Origin: Bog-473 sp963781955
GTDB lineage: Bacteria; Actinomycetota; Acidimicrobiia; Acidimicrobiales; RAAP-2
Assembly: GCA_963781955.1 (NCBI GenBank)
Contig: CAWAHU010000001.1
Location: 186,001-250,000 of the forward strand
Direction: 5' to 3'
Length of the DNA: 64,000 nucleotides
In this document: in pieces, positions 41,697 to 49,654 of the stretch
Layout: every line of letters begins with the position of its first letter
How positions within the stretch are numbered: position 1 is the first letter of the stretch
Notes under the pieces: generated by a model
Told to the model about the DNA's origin: nothing
The model's database searches: none
What the model saw: the letters and a program-made list of their open reading frames with translations, nothing else
Position numbers and translations under genes: made by a program

Positions 41697-43158
41697 GCAC
41701 TCCGCCCGCATGCCGCTGTGGGCGCGCGTGGCGCTCCCGTTGCTCGTCCTGGCGGTGGCGCTCGTCCTGGGCAGCGGGGCCCTCGACTCGGCGCCGCCAT
41801 CAGCGTCCGAGCGGGCGGTCGCCATCGAGTCGGTCGTGCGCTGCCCCTCGTGCACCGATCTCTCGGTGGCGCAGTCCAACGCCACCACGGCCATCGCCGT
41901 GCGCCACCAGATCGAGCACATGGTGGCCGCCGGTAGCTCGGCCGCGGACATCGAGCAGACCCTGGTCTCCGAGTACGGGCAGAGCATCCTGCTCGTCCCG
42001 CCCGACACCGGCGGCATCCCGCTGATCTGGGTCCTGCCACTCGTGCTCGGGGTGGGTGCACTGGCCGGGGTGGGCGTCGTCTTCTGGCGCCGCAGCCGCG
42101 CCTTCGACGCGCTCAAGGCGCCGGCCGGGGCGGCAGGCGCAGCCCCCGAGCGCCCGCCGGGACCCGCGCACGGGAATGAGGAGCACGCGGCAGGGGGAGC
42201 CGGTGCGGTGACGGTCGAGGGGACGACGGAGCGGCGCGGGCTGGCGCGGGAGGCCGACACCGAGGACGAGCGGTGGCACCTGAGCGACGAGCGCGACTTC
42301 CTGCAGCGCTCGATCGAGGACGCCGACCGGGAGCATGCGGCCGGTGACCTTTCCGACGAGGACCACGCGCTGTTAGTGGCGCGGGACTCGGTCCGCCTGA
42401 CCGAGGTGGTCGCAGAGCTGGCTGCGCTCGGGCCGGCTCCGAGTTCGGCTGCGGCTCCGACCCAGGGAGACCGGGGCCCGTCGGGGTCCGAGGGCGGTGC
42501 CGACGGTGCGGACGTGGCGCAGCCCCCTCGGCCGTCGATGCCCCTGTGGCGCAAGGCGGGCATCGCAGCCGCCTGCCTGCTCATCGCCCTCGGGATCGGC
42601 ATCCTCGTGGCACAGTTCGTCCAGTCCCGCGCACCGGGCCAGGCCTCGTCGGGCAGTGTCACCCTGTCGCAGGCGCAGAGCATCGAGGAGCAGCTGCAGC
42701 AGGCGCTCGCGCTGAACAACGAGGGCGACACCAAGGGAGCGCTCGAGCTCTACGACAAGGTGCTGTCCGAGGACCCCTCCAACCCGGCCGCGCTGTCCTA
42801 CGCCGGATATCTCCAGTGGAACGTCGGTTCGAGTGCACACGTACCGTCGCTGGTTCGGGTCGGCCGCTCCATGATCGAGACGGCAGTCAGGAACTCGCCG
42901 AGCTACTACGAGGCCCACCTGTTCTACGGGCTCGTGCTCGAGAACCAGGACCACGACCACCGTGCGGCCGTGGCGCAGTTCGAGCAGTTCCTGGCGGACG
43001 GCCCGCCGGCGGGCGAGCCGGCGCAGGTGGCCTCGCTGGTGGCCGGCGCCTACCGGGCGGCCGGCGCGCCGCTACCGGCCGCCTTCTCGGGCACGAGTAC
43101 CTCCACGACGACGCCGGGCTCGGGCGTCGCGGGCGGTCCTGGGTCCTCAGCCCCGTAG
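41689..43158 (+). CDS. ccmH: CcmH-CcmI fusion (thiol protein plus TPR)
   Basis: A 489-residue protein. After a first hydrophobic segment comes the CcmH domain with the redox motif RCPSCTDLSVAQSNA (CxxC) and SEYGQSILLVPP, then a second membrane helix (LPLVLGVGALAGVGVVFW). A CcmI-like coiled stretch (ERDFLQRSIEDADREHAAGDLSDED), a third helix (about residue 285) and TPR repeats (ALALNNEGDTKGALELYDKVLSEDPSNPAALSYAG) follow. CcmH reduces and CcmI presents apocytochrome c, so one polypeptide joins both jobs. Last gene of the ccm operon, overlapping the convergent cysteine desulfurase by 12 bases. Confidence 0.88.
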   Translation: MAEHSARMPLWARVALPLLVLAVALVLGSGALDSAPPSASERAVAIESVVRCPSCTDLSVAQSNATTAIAVRHQIEHMVAAGSSAADIEQTLVSEYGQSILLVPPDTGGIPLIWVLPLVLGVGALAGVGVVFWRRSRAFDALKAPAGAAGAAPERPPGPAHGNEEHAAGGAGAVTVEGTTERRGLAREADTEDERWHLSDERDFLQRSIEDADREHAAGDLSDEDHALLVARDSVRLTEVVAELAALGPAPSSAAAPTQGDRGPSGSEGGADGADVAQPPRPSMPLWRKAGIAAACLLIALGIGILVAQFVQSRAPGQASSGSVTLSQAQSIEEQLQQALALNNEGDTKGALELYDKVLSEDPSNPAALSYAGYLQWNVGSSAHVPSLVRVGRSMIETAVRNSPSYYEAHLFYGLVLENQDHDHRAAVAQFEQFLADGPPAGEPAQVASLVAGAYRAAGAPLPAAFSGTSTSTTTPGSGVAGGPGSSAP

Positions 43159-44295
43159 GGAACGCAACTCCCCGACCACCCGGGGGAAGGCGGCGGCGAA
43201 GGCCGCGCAGTCCGCGTCGAGGGTCGACCAGCCGACGCTGACCCGCAGCGAGTGGCTCGGGTCCACGCCCATGGCCTCGAGCACCGGTGACGGCTCAATG
43301 CTCTCCGACGAGCACGCCGAGCCCGAGTGGACGGCGACGCCGGCGCGGTCCAGGCCGGTGAGGACGGGCTCGGCCTCGACCCCGTGCACCCCCAGGCACA
43401 CCAGGTGCGGGACCCTGGCGGCCGGCGATGCCGGGCCGACGACCTCGACCCCGGGCACCGCCATGGCGGCCGCGACCACCGAAGCGATGTGGTCCCTGGC
43501 CGCGGCCGCCTCGTGGGTCAACGTGCGGCCGCCCTCGGCGGCCAGGACGGCGGCGGCGGCGCCGAACGCGACGAGGGCAGGGACGGGCTCGAGGCCGGCG
43601 CGCCGGCCCCGTTCCTGCTCCCCTCCGACGAGCAGCGGTTCAAAGCGGCTTCCGCGCCGGACAACCAGGGCGCCGGCGCCGGGGACGCCCCCGAGCTTGT
43701 GCGCGCTGACGCTGACGAGGTCGGCGTCGAGCGCGCCCAGGTCGGTCGGGACGTGGCCGCACGCGGTCGCCGCGTCCACGTGCACGACGACGCCGGCCTC
43801 CCGGCACAGGGCCACGACCTCGGTGACCGGCTGGAGGGTGCCCACCTCGTGGTTCGCCCACTGGCAGTGGACGAGGGCTGGGCGCCGGTGGCCCGGCGCG
43901 CCGAGGCGGGCGGCCAGCGCGCCGACGACGATGCGACCAGCGCCATCGACGGCGAGCGCCTCGACGGGGGCGGCGCGCGCCGACGCGTCCCGCACGGCGG
44001 AGTGCTCGACGGCCGCACACAGGACCGGCCCGCCCGGATCGGCACGCGTGGCGCCCCAGACGGCGGCGTTGACCGCCTCGGTGGCGCCCGAGGTGAACAC
44101 GACCTGGCGCCCGGTCACTGCGAGCAGGCCGGCGACCTGTTCGCGGGCGTCCTCGACGACGGCGCGTACGGTCCGCCCCTCCTCGTGCACCCGGCCCGGG
44201 TCCCCGGGAACGATGGACGTCCACTGCACCAGGGCGTCGACGGCCTCGGGTCGGGGCGGCGTGGTGCTGGCATGGTCGAGATACGAGCGAGCCAC
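43147..44295 (-). CDS. Cysteine desulfurase (NifS/IscS-like)
   Basis: A 382-residue class V PLP enzyme that takes sulfur from cysteine, leaving a persulfide for Fe-S cluster or thio-cofactor synthesis. Motifs are YLDHASTTPPRPEAVDAL, TSGATEAVNAAV, VDAATACGHVPTDL, the Schiff-base lysine in SVSAHKLGG and the active-site Cys loop SGSACSS. Group I-type features such as the long SGSACSS loop support an IscS/NifS-like assignment. It follows a SufR-like regulator on the same strand (six-base gap) and is near mrp, which suggests a role in Fe-S assembly. Confidence 0.9.
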   Translation of the reverse strand: MARSYLDHASTTPPRPEAVDALVQWTSIVPGDPGRVHEEGRTVRAVVEDAREQVAGLLAVTGRQVVFTSGATEAVNAAVWGATRADPGGPVLCAAVEHSAVRDASARAAPVEALAVDGAGRIVVGALAARLGAPGHRRPALVHCQWANHEVGTLQPVTEVVALCREAGVVVHVDAATACGHVPTDLGALDADLVSVSAHKLGGVPGAGALVVRRGSRFEPLLVGGEQERGRRAGLEPVPALVAFGAAAAVLAAEGGRTLTHEAAAARDHIASVVAAAMAVPGVEVVGPASPAARVPHLVCLGVHGVEAEPVLTGLDRAGVAVHSGSACSSESIEPSPVLEAMGVDPSHSLRVSVGWSTLDADCAAFAAAFPRVVGELRSLRG

Positions 44296-44301
44296 GAGGG
44301 C

Positions 44302-45072
44302 TCAGGCTGATGCGGCGCAGGTGTCGTCGCCCCGCGCTCGCGAGGACAGGTTCACCGGGAGGGCCTGGTGCGACGCCGTCCCGCACAGCCCAGCGAGGAG
44401 CCCGTTGACCATGCCGCGGTCGACGGCGCACAGGACGGGGTTCGTCGTGCTGGCGTCCCCGAAGGGACATTGCTCCGCGACGACGGCGGTGGTCTCGCCC
44501 CGGTCCTCGGCGTGGGCGGCGAATCCGTGCGCGGTCAGGGTCTCGGCCACGACGTGCATGGCGGCGCGCACGGTTCGCTGCCCCTCGCCCGGCGTCATGC
44601 GCGACGCCAGGGAGCGGCCGTACTCCTCGCCCACCCGGGCCGCCATCTCCTCGGCCTCCGCCGGACCGAGGCGGCGCACCGCCTCGCCGAGCAACCGCAT
44701 CAGCAGGTCGTCACGCCGCTGGAGGAGGCCGAGCGACAGGTCGTCCTCCACGCCGTAGTAGCGCTTCGAGGGTCGCCCGGCACCGGTGGGGTTGCGGCCG
44801 GTCTCGACCGCCAGGTAGCCACCGTCGACCAGGCGCTTGAGGTGGTGGCGGGCCACGTTGGGGTGGAGCGAGAACGCCTCGGCCACCTCGCTCGCGGTGG
44901 CACCGGGCACCGCACGCACGTGCAGGAAGATGTCGCGGCGGGTCGGATCACCGAACGCGGCCGACACGGCGGCGACGGTGGCGCTGAACCGGCTGTCGTC
45001 GGGACCGGCGGCCGCGGCCGCCGGTCCGGTCGCCTCCGGAGCGGGCGTCGCGGTGATCGGAGCGGTGGTCAC
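44302..45072 (-). CDS. SufR-like Fe-S-sensing transcriptional regulator
   Basis: A 256-residue ArsR-type winged-helix protein. The HTH lies at residues 35-85 (FGDPTRRDIFLHV, ATASEVAEAFSLHPNVARHHLKRLVDGGYL), followed by GRPSKRYY as in SufR. The C-terminal half holds a cysteine cluster at residues 202, 215 and 230 (QCPFG, VLCAVDRG, GLCG), fitting a bound Fe-S cluster. SufR represses Fe-S assembly genes when clusters are plentiful. The neighbouring cysteine desulfurase and mrp fit that role. The ATG is seven bases after a TAGACT element. Confidence 0.85.
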   Translation of the reverse strand: MTTAPITATPAPEATGPAAAAAGPDDSRFSATVAAVSAAFGDPTRRDIFLHVRAVPGATASEVAEAFSLHPNVARHHLKRLVDGGYLAVETGRNPTGAGRPSKRYYGVEDDLSLGLLQRRDDLLMRLLGEAVRRLGPAEAEEMAARVGEEYGRSLASRMTPGEGQRTVRAAMHVVAETLTAHGFAAHAEDRGETTAVVAEQCPFGDASTTNPVLCAVDRGMVNGLLAGLCGTASHQALPVNLSSRARGDDTCAASA

Positions 45073-45079
45073 GCTGGCT

Positions 45080-45085
45080 AGTCTA
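45080..45085 (-). promoter_or_regulatory. Candidate leaderless -10 (TAGACT) of SufR-like gene
   Basis: TAGACT on the minus strand ends seven bases before the ATG at 45072. It sits in the 132-base divergent region shared with mrp, where an autoregulatory operator would be expected. Confidence 0.45.
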
Positions 45086-45204
45086 CCGAGGGATCAGCCA
45101 CTCCAGCTGGGGTGACGCAGGGCCCAACCCCCGCCGTGCCGGGACGGGGACCCGCTCGGGACCCGCCCGAGTCGAACCCGAGGACAACCCGAGACGAGGG
45201 AGAC

Positions 45205-46371
45205 ATGGCAGCAGACCAGTCACAGCTCGAGTCCGCCCTCCGGGGCGTCGAGGACCCCGAGACCGCCTTGACCGTGGGCGACCTCGGACTGCTGCGCGCC
45301 GCACGCGCCCGCCGCCGCCGGGCCCATCTGGAGGTGGCGCTGCCGGTGGCAGCCTGGCCGGGCATCGAGGAGCTGGCGGTCCGGATCCACGGGGCAGCGC
45401 TGGGCGTACCGGGGATCGAGGAGGTCGATCTCGAGTTCGTGGTGATGAACGAGGAGGAGCGCGCCACGCTGCGCCGGCGCCTCCGGGCCGACATGGAGGG
45501 CGGACAAGCTACGGGACCGGACGACGGCCACGGCCACGACCATGGCCATGGCCACGGGCAGGCGGCGCCGTTGCCGGGGTTCCTGGCGCCTGAGGCCAAG
45601 ACGCGCGTCATCGGGGTCTCGTCGGGTAAGGGCGGGGTTGGCAAGTCCACGGTGACGGTGAACCTCGCGGTCGCGCTGGCGCAGGCCGGCCACCGGGTCG
45701 GGCTGCTCGATGCCGACGTCTACGGGTTCTCGGTGCCGAAGATGCTCGGCGCCGACCACGACCCGGTCATCATCGGAGACATCGTGATCCCCACGTCGGC
45801 GTACGGCGTGCGGTGCCTGTCGATGGGGTACTTCGTGCCCGACGACCAGCCGGTGATCTGGCGCGGGCCCATGCTGCACAAGGCGATCCAGCAGTTCCTC
45901 ACCGACGCCTACTGGGGCGAGCCCGACTTCGTGCTCGTCGACATGCCGCCGGGCACCGGCGACGTGGCATTGACACTGGCCGAGGTGATGTCGAAGGCCG
46001 AGATCGTGGTCGTGACCACGCCTCAGCCCGCGGCGCAGCGCGTGGCGCAGCGCTCCGCCTTCGCTGCCCGGCGCCTGAAGCTCTCTGTCCGCGGCGTCAT
46101 CGAGAACATGAGCTGGTTCACGGGCGACGACGGCACCCGCTACGAGCTTTTCGGCGCCGGCGGGGGCTCCACTTTGGCGCACGACCTCGGCGTCCCACTC
46201 CTGGGCCAGGTCCCGCTCGTGAACGCGGTCCGCCTCGGCGGCGACGACGGCCGCCCGGTCACGGCCGTGGACCCCGACGGAGAGACCTCGCAGGCTTTCC
46301 GGGCCATCGCGGACAAGCTGGCCGCACTCGGCCCGGCCCGGGTCTACCGGCGGGAGCTCACCCTGCGCTGA
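45205..46371 (+). CDS. mrp: Mrp/ApbC-family P-loop ATPase, Fe-S carrier
   Basis: A 388-residue protein: a DUF59/MIP18 domain at residues 5-90, a His/Gly-rich linker (GHGHDHGHGHG) and a ParA-type ATPase with Walker A GVSSGKGGVGKST, LDADVYGFSVPKMLG and DMPPGTGDV. It probably carries or inserts Fe-S clusters. The C-terminal CxxC cluster-binding motif of E. coli ApbC is missing; after ENMSW comes FTGDDGTRYELFG. Actinobacterial Mrp proteins often lack it. The ATG at 45205 follows GAGGGAG. It overlaps the convergent GGDEF gene by 14 bases. Confidence 0.9.
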   Translation: MAADQSQLESALRGVEDPETALTVGDLGLLRAARARRRRAHLEVALPVAAWPGIEELAVRIHGAALGVPGIEEVDLEFVVMNEEERATLRRRLRADMEGGQATGPDDGHGHDHGHGHGQAAPLPGFLAPEAKTRVIGVSSGKGGVGKSTVTVNLAVALAQAGHRVGLLDADVYGFSVPKMLGADHDPVIIGDIVIPTSAYGVRCLSMGYFVPDDQPVIWRGPMLHKAIQQFLTDAYWGEPDFVLVDMPPGTGDVALTLAEVMSKAEIVVVTTPQPAAQRVAQRSAFAARRLKLSVRGVIENMSWFTGDDGTRYELFGAGGGSTLAHDLGVPLLGQVPLVNAVRLGGDDGRPVTAVDPDGETSQAFRAIADKLAALGPARVYRRELTLR

Positions 46372-47968
46372 GGCGCGAAGTGGGCACGCCGGTGAGGCCC
46401 CACCGGCGGTTGGCCGCGTCGCGCGCGCTGCGCGTGAAGAGCACGACCTGGTCGCGTCCGCCGCGCTTGGCCTCGTACATGGCGTTGTCCGCGTCGCGCA
46501 GGAGCGCGGCCGACGTCGTTGCGCCGTCGGTGGTCACCACCACCCCGATGCTGGCGGTGACCACCATGCGGACCTCGCCGATCGTCACCGGCGCGCCCAG
46601 GCCCTTGCGGATGCGCTCTGCCATGTCGCGTGCGTCCGCCTCGTGTTCCACCTCGGCGAAGGCGACGAACTCGTCGCCCCCCAGGCGGGCCACCACGTCG
46701 GTGCCGCGGGTCATGGCCATCAGGCGGCTGGCCACCTCGTTGAGCAGCTGGTCGCCCGCCGTGTGGTCCACCCGGTCGTTGACCAGCTTGAAGCGGTCGA
46801 GGTCGATGAACAGCACGGCCAGCGAGGACCGGCGGCGCCCGACATGGGTCAGCGCCTCCTCGAGGCGGTCGAGGAACAGCGTGCGGTTGGCCAGGCCGGT
46901 CAGCCCGTCGTGGGAGGCCTGGAAGGCCAGCTGCTCGGCCATGTCGCACCGCTCGATGGCGAGCCCCACCATGTCCGCCAGCTGATCGAGCTGACGCAGC
47001 TCGTCGCGGCCGAAGAACGACATGAACGGGCTGATCTCGACGGCCAGCACGTGCGAGGCGCCGCTGGGGGCGCGCACGGCGAGGCAGCGGCCACGGGTCC
47101 GCCGCCCGCCGTCACCCGCCCACACGTCGGGGTGCTCACTGTCCGTCCACAGCGGTTCGCGCGCCACGACGGTCCCGTCGGCGGCCAGGAGCGCCGCTTC
47201 GGACGCGCCGACCATGGCGCACACGCGCGGGAGGAGGCGGTCGCACACCTCCTTGGAGCTCCCGGCCGCGACCAGTTGCCCCATGGCCTGCCGGAAGTCC
47301 ACATCCTCGCGGCGGCCCGAGAAGACCCGTACGAAGGCCGGGACCACCAGCGCCACCAGCAGCAGCACCCCTGCGGCGACTGCCACCGCCCTGAGAGCCA
47401 GGTCGACCGCCGCACCGTGGCCGCGCAGGGCGGCGACGGCCACGGGCACCTCCAGGCCGACGAGGCCCACGGCGAGCAGCCGCATCCGCCAGGCGGCGAC
47501 GGCGGGCTGGCCGCGTGAGCCCACGAGCAGGCGGACCGCCACGTAGCCGAACAAGAGGACGGACACCACCACGAAACTGATCCGGTAGGCGGTGAAGGAG
47601 GCCGGTCCCGCCGCGCCGTGCTCAGGGATCTCCGGCAGGGCGAAGGTGAAGGCGATCATGCCGGCGGTGAGCAGGAAGGCGACGACACGCACGCCCGGAG
47701 TCGGCGTGCGGAACGTCGCGGCGAACCGGAACATGCAATAGGGCGCGAGGAGGAGCGAGGCCAGGAGCAGCTTGGACGCGTCCTGTTCGGAGGCCAGCCC
47801 GGGGTTGATCCTGAGCGCGAGCGACAGCCCGCCCAGGACGATGAAGGCGAGGGCCACCCATCCGGCGCCGCGGATCCGGTGGCGCGCCCACTGGGTCACG
47901 GTGAGGACAGCCAGGAGGACGAGCTCGGCCACGGCCACGTTCGTCAGGACCTCGGTCCAGCGGCTCAC
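46358..47968 (-). CDS. Membrane diguanylate cyclase (GGDEF)
   Basis: A protein of about 536 residues that should make cyclic di-GMP. Seven or eight membrane helices fill residues 1-230, followed by a GAF-like region (about 245-365) and a GGDEF domain. The active site is ARLGGDEFVAFA near residue 429, and the product-inhibition I-site RGTD sits five residues before GGDEF, so both catalysis and feedback should work. A GAGGAGGG ribosome site six bases before the GTG at 47968 supports that start; the ATG at 47974 is too close. No partner phosphodiesterase is in the window. Confidence 0.88.
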   Translation of the reverse strand: MSRWTEVLTNVAVAELVLLAVLTVTQWARHRIRGAGWVALAFIVLGGLSLALRINPGLASEQDASKLLLASLLLAPYCMFRFAATFRTPTPGVRVVAFLLTAGMIAFTFALPEIPEHGAAGPASFTAYRISFVVVSVLLFGYVAVRLLVGSRGQPAVAAWRMRLLAVGLVGLEVPVAVAALRGHGAAVDLALRAVAVAAGVLLLVALVVPAFVRVFSGRREDVDFRQAMGQLVAAGSSKEVCDRLLPRVCAMVGASEAALLAADGTVVAREPLWTDSEHPDVWAGDGGRRTRGRCLAVRAPSGASHVLAVEISPFMSFFGRDELRQLDQLADMVGLAIERCDMAEQLAFQASHDGLTGLANRTLFLDRLEEALTHVGRRRSSLAVLFIDLDRFKLVNDRVDHTAGDQLLNEVASRLMAMTRGTDVVARLGGDEFVAFAEVEHEADARDMAERIRKGLGAPVTIGEVRMVVTASIGVVVTTDGATTSAALLRDADNAMYEAKRGGRDQVVLFTRSARDAANRRWGLTGVPTSRLSAG

Positions 47969-48148
47969 TCGCATCCCTCCTCGGCCGCGCACCGTCGTGG
48001 TGCAGTGCAACCGTCCCCTCGCCGGACCCGCCACGTCCGGGCACCGCTCACGACTCTATCGCCGAGGCGCGGAATTCGTCGGTGACGCCACCCGGGTCGG
48101 CGGGCCGGCGCGGCGGTACTGTGGACGGTCGCAGAGGGAGGTGGCGCC

Positions 48149-48499
48149 GTGCAGGACTGGGCTCGGCCGGTGGTGCACTGGGAGATCGAGGCAGCGGACC
48201 CCGAGCGGCAGCGGGCTTTCTACGCCGGCCTCTTCAATTGGAAGATCGGGAACGGCCCGATCATGGAGATCCCGGCCGGGATCGGGGGTCCCGAGCCCGG
48301 GCCGGGCGGCCACATCCGCGCCGGCGGGCAACCTCGGGTCACGCTCTACGTCCAGGTGGCCGACCTCGGCGCGTCGCTCCGTCGCTCGGTCGACCTCGGA
48401 GCCACGGTGGTGGCCGAGCCCTTCGACGTCCCCGGAGGACCCACCCTGGCGGCAATCACCGACCCCGAGGGCAATCCGGTGATGCTTGTGCAGGCCTGA
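48149..48499 (+). CDS. VOC-family protein
   Basis: A 116-residue single-module glyoxalase/bleomycin-resistance-like protein. PVVHWEIEAADPERQRAFYAGLFNWKI and ITDPEGNPVMLVQA are the typical start and end. Function unknown. It begins at a GTG after GAGGGAGG and is the first of three closely packed genes ending in an enoyl-CoA hydratase, suggesting one operon. Confidence 0.82.
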   Translation: MQDWARPVVHWEIEAADPERQRAFYAGLFNWKIGNGPIMEIPAGIGGPEPGPGGHIRAGGQPRVTLYVQVADLGASLRRSVDLGATVVAEPFDVPGGPTLAAITDPEGNPVMLVQA

Positions 48500-48502
48500 T
48501 CC

Positions 48503-48793
48503 GTGTCGATCGTCGAGATCACGACCTTCCGGCTGGCCGAGGGGGTCGGCGACGACGCCTTCCTCGCGCTCGACCGCCGGATTCAGACCGAGATGGTGCC
48601 GAACCGGCCTGGCTTCCTTCGGCGGACGACGGCGCGGCACGGTGGCGAGTGGCTGGTGGTGACGCTGTGGGCCACCGAGGAGGCCGCGGCCGCCTCCCAG
48701 CGGGCCCTCGACGGGCACCCGCTGCAGGTCGAGCTCGAGCAGGCGGCGGAAGCGGGGACCTGGCACCAGGCCCGCTACGTCACGTTGGACTGA
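48503..48793 (+). CDS. Hypothetical protein, dimeric alpha/beta-barrel (ABM-like)
   Basis: A 96-residue protein with VEITTFRLAEGVGDDAFLALDRRI, PGFLRRTTARHGGEWLVVTLWATEEAAAAS. This is the pattern of ferredoxin-like dimeric alpha/beta barrels such as antibiotic-biosynthesis monooxygenase or NIPSNAP-type proteins. Activity cannot be assigned. It starts at a GTG three bases after the VOC gene's stop. Confidence 0.72.
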   Translation: MSIVEITTFRLAEGVGDDAFLALDRRIQTEMVPNRPGFLRRTTARHGGEWLVVTLWATEEAAAASQRALDGHPLQVELEQAAEAGTWHQARYVTLD

Positions 48794-48805
48794 GGGCGGG
48801 CGTCG

Positions 48806-49642
48806 ATGGAGCAAGCGGACCTGAAGGTCACCCGTTACGAGGTGCGCGACCGGGTGGCCACGGTGACGCTGCACCGGCCCGAACGGTTGAATGCCTGGAC
48901 CGGCCGCATGCACGCCGAGTACCGCTGGTGTTTGCAGCGTGCGGCCGACGACCCGGCCGTCCGGGTCATCGTCGTCACCGGGGCTGGGCGGGGCTTCTGC
49001 GCCGGTGCCGACTCGCAGGCGCTCGAGGGCCACGTCGCACGCGGGCAGTACGACCCTGGGCTGGGCGACGAGGTGGCCATGCCCGGGTACGGCGTGCGGC
49101 CCGAGTTCGACGCCGACTTCGCGTGCCAGTTCGGCATCCCCAAGCCCATCATCGCGGCCGTCAACGGCCCGGCCGCCGGGGTGGGCCTGGTGCTGGCCTG
49201 CTACTGCGACCTGCGCTTCGCGGCCCACGGGGCCAAGTTCACCACCTCGCACGGGCGCCTGGGACTGCCGGCGGAGTACGGGCTGTCGTGGCTGATGCCG
49301 CGCCTGGTCGGGGTGACCCGCGCCGCCGACCTCCTCCTCTCGAGTCGGGTGGTGCTGGCCGAGGAGGCCGAGCAGCTCGGGCTGGTCAACCGTGTCCTGC
49401 CGCCCGGCGAACTGCTGCCCTTCACCTACGCCTACGCCGCCACCCTGGCCGGCGAGATCGCCCCGTCCTCCCTGGCCGCCACGAAGCTGCAGATCTACCG
49501 GGACCTCCACGGCGACGCGGCCTCGTCGGTGCGCGACGCCGGCGCACTGATGGCCGAGATGATGCGGGGTCCGGACTTCGCCGAAGGGGTGGCGGCGCTG
49601 ACCGGGAAGCGACCACCCTCCTTCGGGGACCCGCCGGGCTGA
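48806..49642 (+). CDS. Enoyl-CoA hydratase/isomerase family protein
   Basis: A 278-residue crotonase. Motifs are VTLHRPERLNAWTG, the oxyanion loop GRGFCAGADSQAL, KPIIAAVNGPAAGVGLVLACYCDLRFA with its second oxyanion glycine, and GLPAEYGLSWLMPRLVG, where a catalytic Glu is expected. Substrate unknown; hydration of a fatty or aromatic enoyl-CoA is the likely reaction. Third gene of the VOC-ABM-crotonase group. Confidence 0.88.
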   Translation: MEQADLKVTRYEVRDRVATVTLHRPERLNAWTGRMHAEYRWCLQRAADDPAVRVIVVTGAGRGFCAGADSQALEGHVARGQYDPGLGDEVAMPGYGVRPEFDADFACQFGIPKPIIAAVNGPAAGVGLVLACYCDLRFAAHGAKFTTSHGRLGLPAEYGLSWLMPRLVGVTRAADLLLSSRVVLAEEAEQLGLVNRVLPPGELLPFTYAYAATLAGEIAPSSLAATKLQIYRDLHGDAASSVRDAGALMAEMMRGPDFAEGVAALTGKRPPSFGDPPG

Positions 49643-49654
49643 GCGGGGCCCGGC

